A stretch of DNA of 64,000 nucleotides from Paenibacillus glucanolyticus NBRC 15330 (GCF_004000885.1 NZ_BIMC01000006.1:124001-188000); one strand, 5' to 3'; positions 17,981 through 25,592 are shown, counted from the first letter of the stretch. The notes: a model not told the origin generated them from the letters alone. Translations and numbers: made by a program.

Positions 17981-19047
17981 TGAATAAATGGACAAAATTG
18001 ACGCTTCCGCTGCTTCAGCCGATTGCGGCGATCATGGTAGGTTTGCTCGCGGGGGCGATTGCCATCATGATTGCCGGAGGCGACATTCTGGAGACCTATG
18101 CAGAGATGTGGAAGGGCGCCTTCGGCGGCATGTATTTCTTCACGAATACGCTATCCCGGGCGACACCGATCATCCTGATTGGTCTGGGTGCGGCATTTGC
18201 ATTCCGCGCCGGATTTTTTAACCTGGGTGCTGAAGGACAGATGGTGTTTGGTGCGCTTTCCGCCGCATTGGTCGGTTTATATATGCCGGGACCCGGCTGG
18301 CTGGTGTGCATCGTTGCCATCATTGCAGGTATCGTTGCGGGTGGTCTGTGGTCGGTGATGGCCGGATATTTTGACGCCAGATTCCGGGTTAACCTGCTGA
18401 TCTCCACGCTGCTGCTGAATTATGTGGCTGTACTGTTTGCGGGTTATCTGGTTGCCTATCCGCTGAAGGACCGTTCAGGTTCTGCTGCGATGGCACAGTC
18501 CGAAATGCTGGACAACAGTGTCTGGCTGCCGAAGCTGATCTCCGGCATGCCGCTGCACGTAGGGTTTGTGCTGGCTGTGCTTGCCGCGTTAATTATATTC
18601 GTATTATTGAAGCGTTCCGTGATCGGATACGAGGTCCGGATGCTTGGCGGCAATCCATTGTTTGCCCTGTTCGGCGGGGTTAAGCGTGGTCCCATGATGC
18701 TTGGCGCGATGTTCTTCAGCGGCGGCTTGGCTGGTCTTGGCGGCGCTGTTGAAATACTGGGCTCTCAGTATCGTTATATTGATGGCGCATTATCCACGGC
18801 TGACTATGCCTGGACGGGCATTATGGCTGCATTGTTGGCAGGGTCGCATCCGATCGGCACGCTGATTGCATCGATTTTTTTGGCCGCATTGCAGACAGGC
18901 GGCATGGGCGTCGAACGAAATACGGAAGTGCCGCTTGAAGTGGGAGCTATTATACAAGCCGTGCTGATTCTGTTTATTTCCGCCCGATTCACATACAGCT
19001 TCCTGAAGCGCAGAAAGGGGAACAAATCCGATGGAACAGCTGTTTGA
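17980..19047 (+). CDS. Nucleoside ABC transporter permease 1
   Basis: A 355-residue membrane protein of the branched-chain amino acid/ribose-type (BPD_transp_2) permease family, the NupP/YufP position of the nucleoside importer. About 9-10 hydrophobic spans; the family segment RAGFFNLGAEGQMVFGALSA is clear near residue 70 and a second around YIDGALSTADYAWTGIMAAL. It forms the heteromeric channel with the next gene. Its ATG overlaps the last base of the ATPase stop codon (TAATG), so translation is coupled. Confidence 0.92.
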   Translation: MNKWTKLTLPLLQPIAAIMVGLLAGAIAIMIAGGDILETYAEMWKGAFGGMYFFTNTLSRATPIILIGLGAAFAFRAGFFNLGAEGQMVFGALSAALVGLYMPGPGWLVCIVAIIAGIVAGGLWSVMAGYFDARFRVNLLISTLLLNYVAVLFAGYLVAYPLKDRSGSAAMAQSEMLDNSVWLPKLISGMPLHVGFVLAVLAALIIFVLLKRSVIGYEVRMLGGNPLFALFGGVKRGPMMLGAMFFSGGLAGLGGAVEILGSQYRYIDGALSTADYAWTGIMAALLAGSHPIGTLIASIFLAALQTGGMGVERNTEVPLEVGAIIQAVLILFISARFTYSFLKRRKGNKSDGTAV

Positions 19048-19954
19048 TCTTGCATTAATCAACTCGGCCCTGCGTGTGCTTACTCCGATCCTGCTTGCAG
19101 CCCTCGGCGGTGCCCTGTGTTCGCGCGTCGGATTGTTCAATGTCGGTCTGGAAGGCTTTATGCTGTTGGGTGCTTTTTCCGCCGTGGTGGGGAATTACTT
19201 TTTCGGTAATGTCTTTTATGCGATTTTGTTCGCGATTGCGATCGTCTCGATATTTTCCTTTATATTTGCCTATCTCAGCATCAATCTGCAGGCCAACGTC
19301 ATTGTGGTTGGTATCGCGATGAATGCCTTGGCTGCCGGATTGACGACATTTAGCTTACGGGCTATTTTTGACGTAAAAGGCGCATTTTATGATAATACGA
19401 TGGTGGGACTGCCGAAATGGAACATACCGATTATCGAGGATATTCCGGTGCTGGGTCCGATACTGGCTGGTCTGACACCTCTTGTATATCTGTCCTTTTT
19501 GATTGCGGGCTTGATGTGGTATTATTTCTATCGCACAAAGAGCGGCTTCCGTTTCCTGGCTGCAGGTGAGAATCCGCTCGCTGCCAAAAGCGTGGGAATC
19601 CGCGTAAGACGTTATCAGTATGGCGCCGTGCTGGCCAGCGGCGTGTTATGTGCGCTTGCAGGCGCGCAGCTGTCTCTTGGACAGGTGACGATGTTTACGG
19701 AAGGCATGACGGCCGGGCGCGGCTTTATTGCGCTGGTGGCAACGATGCTGGGCCAATCGGGTCCGCTTGGCGTTACGGCGGCAAGCCTGCTGTTCGGCTT
19801 TATGGATGCACTGAGCATCCGGTTCCAGGGCCTCGCACTGCCTACACATTTCACGCAGATGCTGCCTTATGTCGTCACGATTCTGGCCATGTTCTTCTTT
19901 AAGAATAAAAGCTTCCAGCAGGATGCACTGAAGCAGGGCTCAAGCTCCAGATAG
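19031..19954 (+). CDS. Nucleoside ABC transporter permease 2
   Basis: A 307-residue BPD_transp_2 permease, the NupQ/YufQ partner. It begins MEQLFDLALINSALRVLTPI and has the hallmark CSRVGLFNVGLEGFMLLGAF close to the N-terminus, plus FRFLAAGENPLAAKSVGI, the cytoplasmic coupling loop that contacts the ATPase. It overlaps the preceding permease gene by 17 bases, implying coupled translation and a one-to-one heterodimer. The next gene follows after 90 bases with no terminator, so the operon probably runs on to the nucleoside phosphorylase. Confidence 0.92.
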   Translation: MEQLFDLALINSALRVLTPILLAALGGALCSRVGLFNVGLEGFMLLGAFSAVVGNYFFGNVFYAILFAIAIVSIFSFIFAYLSINLQANVIVVGIAMNALAAGLTTFSLRAIFDVKGAFYDNTMVGLPKWNIPIIEDIPVLGPILAGLTPLVYLSFLIAGLMWYYFYRTKSGFRFLAAGENPLAAKSVGIRVRRYQYGAVLASGVLCALAGAQLSLGQVTMFTEGMTAGRGFIALVATMLGQSGPLGVTAASLLFGFMDALSIRFQGLALPTHFTQMLPYVVTILAMFFFKNKSFQQDALKQGSSSR

Positions 19955-20044
19955 GCGCATACGCCGCGCCGCGATAACCGGAAATTGAGTCCTCCAGACG
20001 TTAAGCGGTTGTGGATACGATCCAGCATAGAGGAGATGAACTTG

Positions 20045-20719
20045 GTGCACAAAAAAGCAGAACGTTTGAAAAAAATGAAGCCGGTGGCAGCTAATAACCT
20101 GACGGATGAACAGCGTGCCAAACTGCCGCCGGGGCAGACGCTGACCGAAAAGTTTCCTATCCTGCATGAAGGGGACGTTCCTCGCTACGACATGTCGGAA
20201 TGGAGACTCAAGGTATTCGGCGAGGTCGAAGAGGAACTGACGTTTACTTATGAAGATTTAATGGCCATGCCAACGGTAACAGTGAACACCGATATTCACT
20301 GTGTTACGCGTTGGTCCAAATTCGATACGGTTTGGGAAGGAATCCTGTTCCGGGATTTCCTCGCGGGCCTCAATGTGAAGCCGGAAGCCAAATACGTCAT
20401 GTTTCATGCCGATCCCGATTACGATACGAATGTGCCGATCGAGGATCTGCTTATGGACAATGTGATGCTCGCCTACCGCTTCAATGGCGAGCCGCTGACG
20501 GACAAGCATGGCTGGCCGCTTCGCACGGTCGTACCGCATCGTTATTTCTGGAAGAGCGCGAAGTGGCTGCGCGGCATCGAGTTTATGAAGGAAGACCGCC
20601 CGGGCTTCTGGGAACGCAATGGCTTCCATAACGAAGCGGATCCGTTTAAGGAAGAGCGGTTCAGCGGCGAAGCACTGGATATACCTGAAGATGAATGGAC
20701 ACATAAGGAGTTTGACTAA
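20045..20719 (+). CDS. YuiH-like molybdopterin-dependent oxidoreductase
   Basis: A 224-residue cytoplasmic protein with a sulfite-oxidase-type molybdopterin domain, closest in form to Bacillus YuiH and the MsrP catalytic subunit. The molybdenum-ligand Cys sits in DIHCVTRWSKFDTVWEG; other cofactor-region motifs are MFHADPDYDTNVP, MLAYRFNGEPL, GWPLRTVVPHRYFWKSAKWL and EDRPGFWERNGFHN. There is no signal peptide or Tat motif, unlike MsrP. The substrate is unknown. Its position between the nucleoside permeases and a nucleoside phosphorylase, one base from the latter, suggests co-transcription, though a biochemical link is not obvious. The start is either GTG 20045 or TTG 20042, both behind AGAGGAG. 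Confidence 0.85.
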   Translation: MHKKAERLKKMKPVAANNLTDEQRAKLPPGQTLTEKFPILHEGDVPRYDMSEWRLKVFGEVEEELTFTYEDLMAMPTVTVNTDIHCVTRWSKFDTVWEGILFRDFLAGLNVKPEAKYVMFHADPDYDTNVPIEDLLMDNVMLAYRFNGEPLTDKHGWPLRTVVPHRYFWKSAKWLRGIEFMKEDRPGFWERNGFHNEADPFKEERFSGEALDIPEDEWTHKEFD

Positions 20720-20720
20720 T

Positions 20721-21452
20721 ATGTTGATGCCTATTTTGCAAGTGAACTCAGAGGATATACCTGAATTTGTGATCGTCTGCGGTGATCCGAAACGTGCGGA
20801 GACGATTTCCCGTAAGCTCACAGGTGCGCGCGAGCTGGCATTCAGCCGCGAGTACCGCACTTTTGTGGGGAGCTACGAAGGCGTTGAGCTGGCGGTTACC
20901 AGCCACGGCGTTGGATGTCCGGGAGCTGCGGTTTGTTTCGAGGAGCTGATCCGCGCTGGCGCGAAGACACTCATTCGCGTGGGCACCGCCGGATCCTACC
21001 GGGCGGATACCCCTGCGGGAAGCCTTGTGGTCAGCACCGCTGCGATCCGTACGGACGGGCTGACGAAGCAGCTGGTGCCGGACGGCTTCCCTGCAGTCGC
21101 GGACAGCCAGGTTGCGGAGGCGCTGTACGAAACAGCGCTTGCGATCGGCGAAGGCGTGGTGCGCAAGGGAATTACGGTCACGCTGGACGTGTTCTTTAAC
21201 GGCGTTGAAGAAGTGCCGCACCAGAAATATAAAGCGGCCGGGGCACTGGGTGTAGAGATGGAAATTGCGGCATTGTATGTCGTTGCAGCCATCCGCGGCG
21301 TTCGTGCTGGCGCAATCGTGGCGATGGACGGCTTTGCCGATGCCGATCTGGCGGCCGAGTACGATCCGAACACCAACGTAGTTGCCGACGCAGTGGAATG
21401 CGAGATTAACACGGCCTTGCAAGCTGTGGTGAAGCTGGCGAAGCAAGGGTAG
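20721..21452 (+). CDS. Nucleoside phosphorylase (PNP/uridine phosphorylase family)
   Basis: A 243-residue cytoplasmic enzyme of the PNP/UDP family that splits nucleosides with phosphate into base and (deoxy)ribose-1-phosphate. Visible motifs: the phosphate-binding FVIVCGDPKRAETIS at the N-terminus, VTSHGVGCPGAAVCFEELI, RVGTAGSYR, and GVEMEIAALYVVAAIRGVRAG, where Met-Glu binds ribose. Whether it prefers purines or uridine cannot be settled by eye. Together with the upstream importer it forms an uptake-and-salvage route. ATG 20721 follows AAGGAG and begins one base after the preceding stop; the frame extends to 20619 inside that gene, which is not a credible start. Confidence 0.9.
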   Translation: MLMPILQVNSEDIPEFVIVCGDPKRAETISRKLTGARELAFSREYRTFVGSYEGVELAVTSHGVGCPGAAVCFEELIRAGAKTLIRVGTAGSYRADTPAGSLVVSTAAIRTDGLTKQLVPDGFPAVADSQVAEALYETALAIGEGVVRKGITVTLDVFFNGVEEVPHQKYKAAGALGVEMEIAALYVVAAIRGVRAGAIVAMDGFADADLAAEYDPNTNVVADAVECEINTALQAVVKLAKQG

Positions 21453-21462
21453 TGGGTAAGAT

Positions 21463-21506
21463 AAAAGCCGATTTCCCGAGAGAGCTTAGGGAAATCGGCT
21501 TTTTAT
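21463..21506 (+). terminator. Terminator of the nucleoside operon
   Basis: Perfect 15-bp stem AAAAGCCGATTTCCC with GGGAAATCGGCTTTT (21463-21477/21489-21503), symmetrical A and T runs. Confidence 0.92.
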
Positions 21507-21546
21507 TTGTGCGTGAGGGCAGGCGGCCCGGGCGCCTGCGGCCCGT

Positions 21547-21569
21547 GCAAGTCCCAAATAGGGACTTGC
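21547..21569. repeat. Perfect hairpin next to the 21-bp tandem repeat
   Basis: GCAAGTCCC, loop AAATA, GGGACTTGC: nine perfect base pairs directly abutting the tandem repeat that starts at 21568. No T-run follows on either strand. It may be part of the same repetitive locus. Confidence 0.7.
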
Positions 21570-21660
21570 AGCCCCAAGCCCGGCGCCTGCAGCCCCAAGC
21601 CCGGCGCCTGCAGCCCCAAGCCCGGCGCCTGCAGCCCCAAGCCCGGCGCCTCCAGCCCAA
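21568..21660. repeat. 21-bp GC-rich tandem repeat, four perfect units
   Basis: Units at 21568-21588, 21589-21609, 21610-21630 and 21631-21651 are identical (GCAGCCCCAAGCCCGGCGCC plus T); a degenerate fifth follows from 21652. The unit length is divisible by three and all frames stay open, which creates long artefact ORFs on both strands. It lies just downstream of the stop codon of the minus-strand DinB gene. Confidence 0.95.
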
Positions 21661-21672
21661 ACCCCGCGGCCG

Positions 21673-22143
21673 TTACTGTTTTGCCGGCTGCACAGTGAAG
21701 AAAGGGACCTTCGCAACGCCTGCGGCCCGTGCATAAGTAAACAGCTGCCCCTTATGGTGGATTTCATGGTCCACCATGCTGCCCAGCCATACTGATCCAG
21801 GGGCTGCAAATCCGTTAAAGTCGAGCGGTTTCTCCAGCTCCGCATCCGACAACTCCGCATAAGCGGCTGTTGTAGCATCGGTTGAAGCTTGGACGATATT
21901 TCTAATGTCCTCAATCGTTTCGAACTGGGTAGAGATAGAAGGTGGAGAGAAGGTGCCATTTTTGATAGACAGCAGGAACATCTCGGAGGAGGCGGCAATG
22001 TGAACAGCCAATGCACCCAAAGTGTAGGCATCCTGCCAAGGTTTATAATCTAAATGCTCAGTGTGTACATCCTCCAGCAGTTGATTGAGTACCGTGCGAT
22101 GCTTGCGCCACCGTTCGAATTGTTGCTGACCTTCATGACTCAT
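21673..22143 (-). CDS. DinB-family protein (YfiT-like group)
   Basis: A 156-residue DinB-superfamily protein. The N-terminal helix reads RWRKHRTVLNQLLEDVHTEH, and the C-terminal GSMVDHEIHHKGQLFTYARA gives the HxxxHHxxQ-type metal site characteristic of YfiT-like members; a third His lies in ALAVHIAASS. Probably a metal-dependent thiol transferase or hydrolase, activity unknown. A full AAGGAGG site precedes the ATG. Its 3' side runs straight into the GC-rich tandem repeat, so its transcript would carry the repeat as a 3'-UTR. Confidence 0.85.
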   Translation of the reverse strand: MSHEGQQQFERWRKHRTVLNQLLEDVHTEHLDYKPWQDAYTLGALAVHIAASSEMFLLSIKNGTFSPPSISTQFETIEDIRNIVQASTDATTAAYAELSDAELEKPLDFNGFAAPGSVWLGSMVDHEIHHKGQLFTYARAAGVAKVPFFTVQPAKQ

Positions 22144-22289
22144 GATTTAACCTCCTTGATCGATGATAATGGGAACTGCGATTTATGGTGCCAGTACTTG
22201 TAAACAGTTCGTCAAGAGATACGGGAATCCTTCCCGATCGGGCGCAGCTTACGCAAAATTGGAGGATGAACAAGATAAGCAAAACTCCT

Positions 22290-22724
22290 CTATCCATGAT
22301 CAATATGATGCAAGATAGCAGTATATAAATATTCGGCCAAGTCACCATCGCTGAATTGATTTATATAATTTTTGTAGCGATTATCGCGTGTATACGTATT
22401 TGCAATACATGTTAACATTTCAGAGTCACATACAATGGATTGTTCGAGACAGCTTTTCCATTCGATGATCAATTGCTGTACTTCATCAGAAGAAGGGGAT
22501 TGATTCATACAGGATGCCATTTTTCTGAATATCTTCTCCATCTGCTGTTCAAATTCAGATAACAGGCTCGCTTTTTGAGGTCCTCCGCTTTAAAAAGGAA
22601 TATTCAGTATGTTCCATTTTCCGATAAATGGAGCCACACTGGCTTGTCTGAATAACGCGACTTTTTTCTTCTTGTGGAGCATGTCAAAACTCTCGATATA
22701 CTTGATCTGAGCGTAAGATTGCAT
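22290..22724 (-). pseudogene. Broken TipAS-like antibiotic-recognition domain gene
   Basis: Residues encoded from about 22589 down to 22290 (ending RDNRYKNYINQFSDGDLAEY and ILHHIDHG) resemble the C-terminal half of TipAS, the thiopeptide-binding domain of MerR-type drug sensors (pattern: EVQ.LI..W..C, then Y..D.R....I......AEYL..AI). In the same frame upstream there is an ATG at 22724 behind GAGGTG, but a TAA stop at 22590-22592 separates the two parts. No MerR DNA-binding domain is present. The 83-residue remainder beginning at ATG 22541 has no ribosome site. Most likely a decayed gene; alternatively the upstream 44-residue piece is unrelated. Confidence 0.5.
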
Positions 22725-22799
22725 TTCATTTTTTCACCTCTGTTTTAATTTAGTTTGAATGATGAACTACGACGTAGCGTGATGGTCAAGAAAAAGCTG

Positions 22800-22857
22800 T
22801 TGCGAAAATTAATTCGGCGATATATACTAAACTCAATAGTAATTGGTCAATCAATAA
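22800..22857 (+). promoter_or_regulatory. tetR promoter with operator site 1
   Basis: Promoter TTGCGA (22800-22805), 17-bp spacer, TATACT (22823-22828). Immediately downstream, around the expected transcription start, lies TAATTGGTCAATCAATAA (22840-22857), a sequence repeated upstream of two further transcription units at 23525 and 24641. Confidence 0.75.
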
Positions 22858-22912
22858 TGAATGAATACAAGTGATGTTCAGAAGTTAAAGTTAAAGTGAA
22901 AGGGAGGTCGAT

Positions 22913-23434
22913 ATGATGGCCAGAGCTTCAACCTCTGTCAATCGGCGGAATGATATCGTGGCAGCAGCTATTGAGGTGTTTGCCGAGATCGGGTACTATC
23001 GCGCGACCACGGCTCAGGTAGCCGAGCGTGCGGCTATATCCCAGCCTTATGTCTATCGCTTCTTCACCAAGGAGTCACTGCTTGTAGAGTCGTTGTCTGT
23101 CTCCTGGAAGCGCATCGTGCAAGCATTTCAAGTGGTGATTGATTCATCTGCACCTGAGGAACTGGAATCGGGATTGATCCGGGCTTACGAAGGGATCATG
23201 CAATCCTATCGCAGTGAAATACTGCTGCAGATGCAGGCACAGACGATTCCGGATGCACCCATCCGCGAAGCGATGCAGCAGGGGATTAATGAGATACGGG
23301 ATCTTGTTGGAAATGCCTTTGTGTCAGCAGGTTTTGAAGACGCAGATAAGAAAATCTCCGATTTTCTGGCGCGGGGCATGTTGTGTAATGCAGCCATGGC
23401 CATGGATATGCCGGATTTAATGCCCAAAAAATAA
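22913..23434 (+). CDS. TetR/AcrR-family regulator
   Basis: A 173-residue one-component repressor. The N-terminal HTH is canonical: RRNDIVAAAIEVFAEIGYYR, then TTAQVAERAAISQPYVYRFF, the recognition helix. The C-terminal ligand domain (about 120 residues) has no specific match I can name. A strong AAGGGAGG site precedes the ATG (ATGATG; the second is also possible). The 18-bp sequence TAATTGGTCAATCAATAA lies just before this gene, before the epimerase gene and before the pair of tiny membrane proteins, so autoregulation plus control of two neighbouring units is the simplest reading. The inducer is unknown. Confidence 0.9.
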   Translation: MMARASTSVNRRNDIVAAAIEVFAEIGYYRATTAQVAERAAISQPYVYRFFTKESLLVESLSVSWKRIVQAFQVVIDSSAPEELESGLIRAYEGIMQSYRSEILLQMQAQTIPDAPIREAMQQGINEIRDLVGNAFVSAGFEDADKKISDFLARGMLCNAAMAMDMPDLMPKK

Positions 23435-23524
23435 AGCATGCTCAGGCGCTTTTTTAGTGCCACACCGCGTATAATGGAAGTTGTGTGCGCGGTGCAGGAA
23501 GAGCATGATATTTTTCAGTAATTG

Positions 23525-23542
23525 TAATTGATCAATCAATAA
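23525..23542 (+). promoter_or_regulatory. Operator site 2 (TetR regulon)
   Basis: TAATTGATCAATCAATAA, one mismatch to site 1, 27 bp upstream of the epimerase start. It overlaps the likely promoter of that gene. Confidence 0.7.
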
Positions 23543-23569
23543 TATAACTGAATAAAAGGAGAGATTTAT

Positions 23570-24526
23570 ATGCAAAAAGCGATTGTATTGGGTGCAACAG
23601 GTGGCGTAGGAGCTCCATTGACAGCAGAGCTGATTGAGCGTGGAATCGAGACGGTAGCCTTCGGACGCTCCATGAAGAAACTGAATGAGCTGGCTGATCA
23701 ACTGAACCATTCCCCTCTGCTCACATTGGAGACGGGGGATGCATTCAAACCGGAGGATATCATAAGGGCTGCTGGAGAAGCGGACATTATTTTTCACAGT
23801 GCCAATATTCCCTATCATGAGATGGAGTCCAGGCTGCTGCCACTAGGCGAGTCGGTGATGAAGGCAGCGGAGGAGACGGGAGCCAAGGTTGTGGTGGTGG
23901 ATGGTATCTATCCTTACGGTCGCCGCTTAATGGAAAGGGCAACAGAAGAACACCCCAAGAAACCTCATACTCGCAAGGGCAAGGTGAGGCTGGCTTACGA
24001 GGAATTGATCTTCTCATCGCGGTGGCATAAGGCACGACCACTGATCGTACGGCTTCCCGACTATTACGGTCCCTCTGCCCAGGCATCCTATCTATCCGTG
24101 ACCATGGAAGCCATTGCCGCAGGCAAGCCAACTGCGTTCGTAGGCAATATGAGGGTTCCCCGTGAATACGTTTATTTGCCGGATGCCGCACGGATGATCG
24201 TCGAGGTGGCGGCGAGGGAAGAATCCTACGGACAGAACTGGCATATTCCCGGACCAGACGTGATCTCGGGACATGAGCTGGTGCGGATTGCGCAGAGGGC
24301 TGTCGGGAAGCGGAAGGCGGTTATGCCGCTGGGGCGGATCGGGCTGTCCCTGATCGGGTTGTTCAATCCGGTGATGAAAGAGGTGGTAGAGATGCTGTAT
24401 CTGACGGAGGAGCCCTTGGTGCTGAGCGGTGATAAATATGAGCGACAGATCGGCCCGATTTCCTGGACACCCCATGAGCTGGCTATCACGGAAACGATGC
24501 GTGGTTTAATGGAAAAGCGAGCATGA
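23570..24526 (+). CDS. NAD(P)-dependent epimerase/oxidoreductase (extended SDR)
   Basis: A 318-residue Rossmann-fold enzyme of the extended short-chain dehydrogenase group. The cofactor loop IVLGATGGVGAPLTAELIERG is at the N-terminus; the following FGRS suggests NADP binding at the end of strand 2. The usual YxxxK catalytic pair is not clear: VVVVDGIYPYGRR supplies a Tyr, but the Lys four residues on is absent, so it may be an atypical member. DYYGPSAQ and the C-terminal sugar-domain style segments are typical of the family. Its ATG follows GGAGAG, and its promoter region contains operator site 2 of the adjacent TetR. The substrate is unknown. Confidence 0.85.
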   Translation: MQKAIVLGATGGVGAPLTAELIERGIETVAFGRSMKKLNELADQLNHSPLLTLETGDAFKPEDIIRAAGEADIIFHSANIPYHEMESRLLPLGESVMKAAEETGAKVVVVDGIYPYGRRLMERATEEHPKKPHTRKGKVRLAYEELIFSSRWHKARPLIVRLPDYYGPSAQASYLSVTMEAIAAGKPTAFVGNMRVPREYVYLPDAARMIVEVAAREESYGQNWHIPGPDVISGHELVRIAQRAVGKRKAVMPLGRIGLSLIGLFNPVMKEVVEMLYLTEEPLVLSGDKYERQIGPISWTPHELAITETMRGLMEKRA

Positions 24527-24640
24527 GGAATGACAAGTGAGAAGGAAGAAGGAAAATTGCATGAATTTTCAGAGGGGATAGGGGGGGGAGATACGGAGCT
24601 GCAGTGTTGCGATAACAGGCGGAGCAGATTTTTTAAAAAG

Positions 24641-24679
24641 TAATTGGTCAATCAATAAATTTATGTAAAATCATATAAT
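24641..24679 (+). promoter_or_regulatory. Operator site 3 and promoter of the small-protein unit
   Basis: TAATTGGTCAATCAATAA at 24641-24658, identical in all 18 bases to site 1, overlapping the -35 region of a promoter whose -10 is a perfect TATAAT at 24674-24679. Confidence 0.72.
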
Positions 24680-24726
24680 ACCTATTTCAGTTTAAGTTCA
24701 TGTGCCTTTATAAGGAGGTGATTCGG

Positions 24727-24807
24727 GTGGCCAAACTTCAGCTCAAATTTATGGATGGTTTTTTTGTAGCGGTTATGCTGCTGTGTGCGCTCAGCTGGTG
24801 GGGCTAG
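24727..24807 (+). CDS. Tiny single-span membrane protein A (26 aa)
   Basis: A 26-residue open frame starting GTG at 24727, six bases after AAGGAGGTGA, a full-strength ribosome site. The product begins MAKLQLKFMDG and continues FFVAVMLLCALSWWG: a short positively charged N-terminus, one hydrophobic span and a Trp-Trp end that would sit at the membrane interface. It lies downstream of operator site 3 and a TATAAT promoter, and is followed 54 bases later by a second tiny protein of the same design. Such proteins often modulate larger membrane complexes; no family is recognised. The function is unknown. Confidence 0.65.
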   Translation: MAKLQLKFMDGFFVAVMLLCALSWWG

Positions 24808-24861
24808 AGGTAGTCAAGCTGGAAAGTTAGGGTGATCCGTAAACAAGAGGAGGGATACAGG

Positions 24862-24957
24862 GTGAAGGAAGAGATGAGTTCTATTTGGTTTTCTAAATAC
24901 TCATTCATGCTGGGTATGGCAACTGTTCTGCTGGTGCTGTTCTCCATGTGGGATTAA
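24862..24957 (+). CDS. Tiny single-span membrane protein B (31 aa)
   Basis: A 31-residue frame starting GTG at 24862, seven bases after GAGGAGGG. The product reads MKEEMSSIWFSKYS followed by FMLGMATVLLVLFSMWD: a mixed-charge N-terminus, one span and a Trp-Asp end. Layout and spacing match protein A, suggesting a co-expressed pair of related small membrane proteins. An internal ATG (24874) would leave the ribosome site too far away. A strong terminator begins nine bases after the stop, closing the transcription unit. No family is recognised. Confidence 0.65.
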   Translation: MKEEMSSIWFSKYSFMLGMATVLLVLFSMWD

Positions 24958-24965
24958 TTTTGTTG

Positions 24966-25003
24966 AAAAAGCGCTGACCGTCAACACGGTCAGCGCTTTT
25001 TTT
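24966..25003 (+). terminator. Terminator of the small-protein unit
   Basis: Perfect stem AAAAAGCGCTGACCG (24966-24980) with CGGTCAGCGCTTTTT, ending in T7. Confidence 0.93.
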
Positions 25004-25124
25004 ATACGAAGACTCACAGCCGGCTCAATGCCGAATTAAATTTTTTTAAAGAAAATCCATCAGTTTCTTTTGCCCAAACGTTATATTAACAAGAAAGACA
25101 ATTCGAAAAGTGAGAGGTTGGCTA

Positions 25125-25592
25125 ATGGAAGTATGTGATCTCTATGAAAGCCTGAAGGACGACGTAACACGTTATGCCAGATCCATCGCCAAGCACGCTT
25201 ATGAAGCAGACGATCTGGTTCAGGATGCCTTTATGAAGGCCCTCAAGGAACCAAATCTGGCGGACCTGCCCCTTCATAAGCAAAAGGCCTGGTTCTTCAG
25301 AGTCATCAAAAATCGCATGATCGATATTAGCCGACGGGAGAAGCGGCTTGTATCGTGGGAGGATGATCTGGATGCAGCGGTGCTTCCCGTTTCAAGCCGC
25401 AATATAGAGACGACCGAGTGGCTTGCCCGCTTGCCGCAATCACAAAGCGACATCGTATTTAAACGTTTTTGGCTCGGAATGTCCAGCCAGGAAATTGGAG
25501 AACAACTCGGAATGCCCGCAGCAACGGTTCGTTACAAATTGCAAACCGCCATCAAGAAATTAAGAAAAATATGGGAGGAAGATATGAAATGA
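25125..25592 (+). CDS. ECF-type RNA polymerase sigma factor
   Basis: A 155-residue sigma-70 family protein with only regions 2 and 4. Region 2 is seen as VTRYARSIAKHAYEADDLVQ, with DAFMKAL and the DNA-melting helix WFFRVIKNRMIDISRREKR; region 4 as LPQSQSDIVFKRFWLGMSSQ, EIGEQLGMPAATVRYKLQTA and IKKLRKIWEE, a typical HTH. Start ATG 25125 has GAGAGG seven bases upstream. Its stop overlaps the start of the next gene (ATGA), so the partner protein is made in step. No transmembrane anti-sigma factor is next to it, unlike most ECF systems, which makes the coupled repeat protein the natural candidate for regulator or effector. Confidence 0.9.
   Translation: MEVCDLYESLKDDVTRYARSIAKHAYEADDLVQDAFMKALKEPNLADLPLHKQKAWFFRVIKNRMIDISRREKRLVSWEDDLDAAVLPVSSRNIETTEWLARLPQSQSDIVFKRFWLGMSSQEIGEQLGMPAATVRYKLQTAIKKLRKIWEEDMK

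Noticed and set aside
21406..22031. Long glycine/alanine/arginine-repeat frames on both strands across the tandem repeat
   Set aside because: They arise only because the 21-bp unit is open in every frame; none has a ribosome site and the DinB frame explains the region.
22133..22348. 71-codon frame upstream of the DinB gene on the minus strand
   Set aside because: No ribosome site or motif; overlaps the DinB control region and the TipAS remnant.
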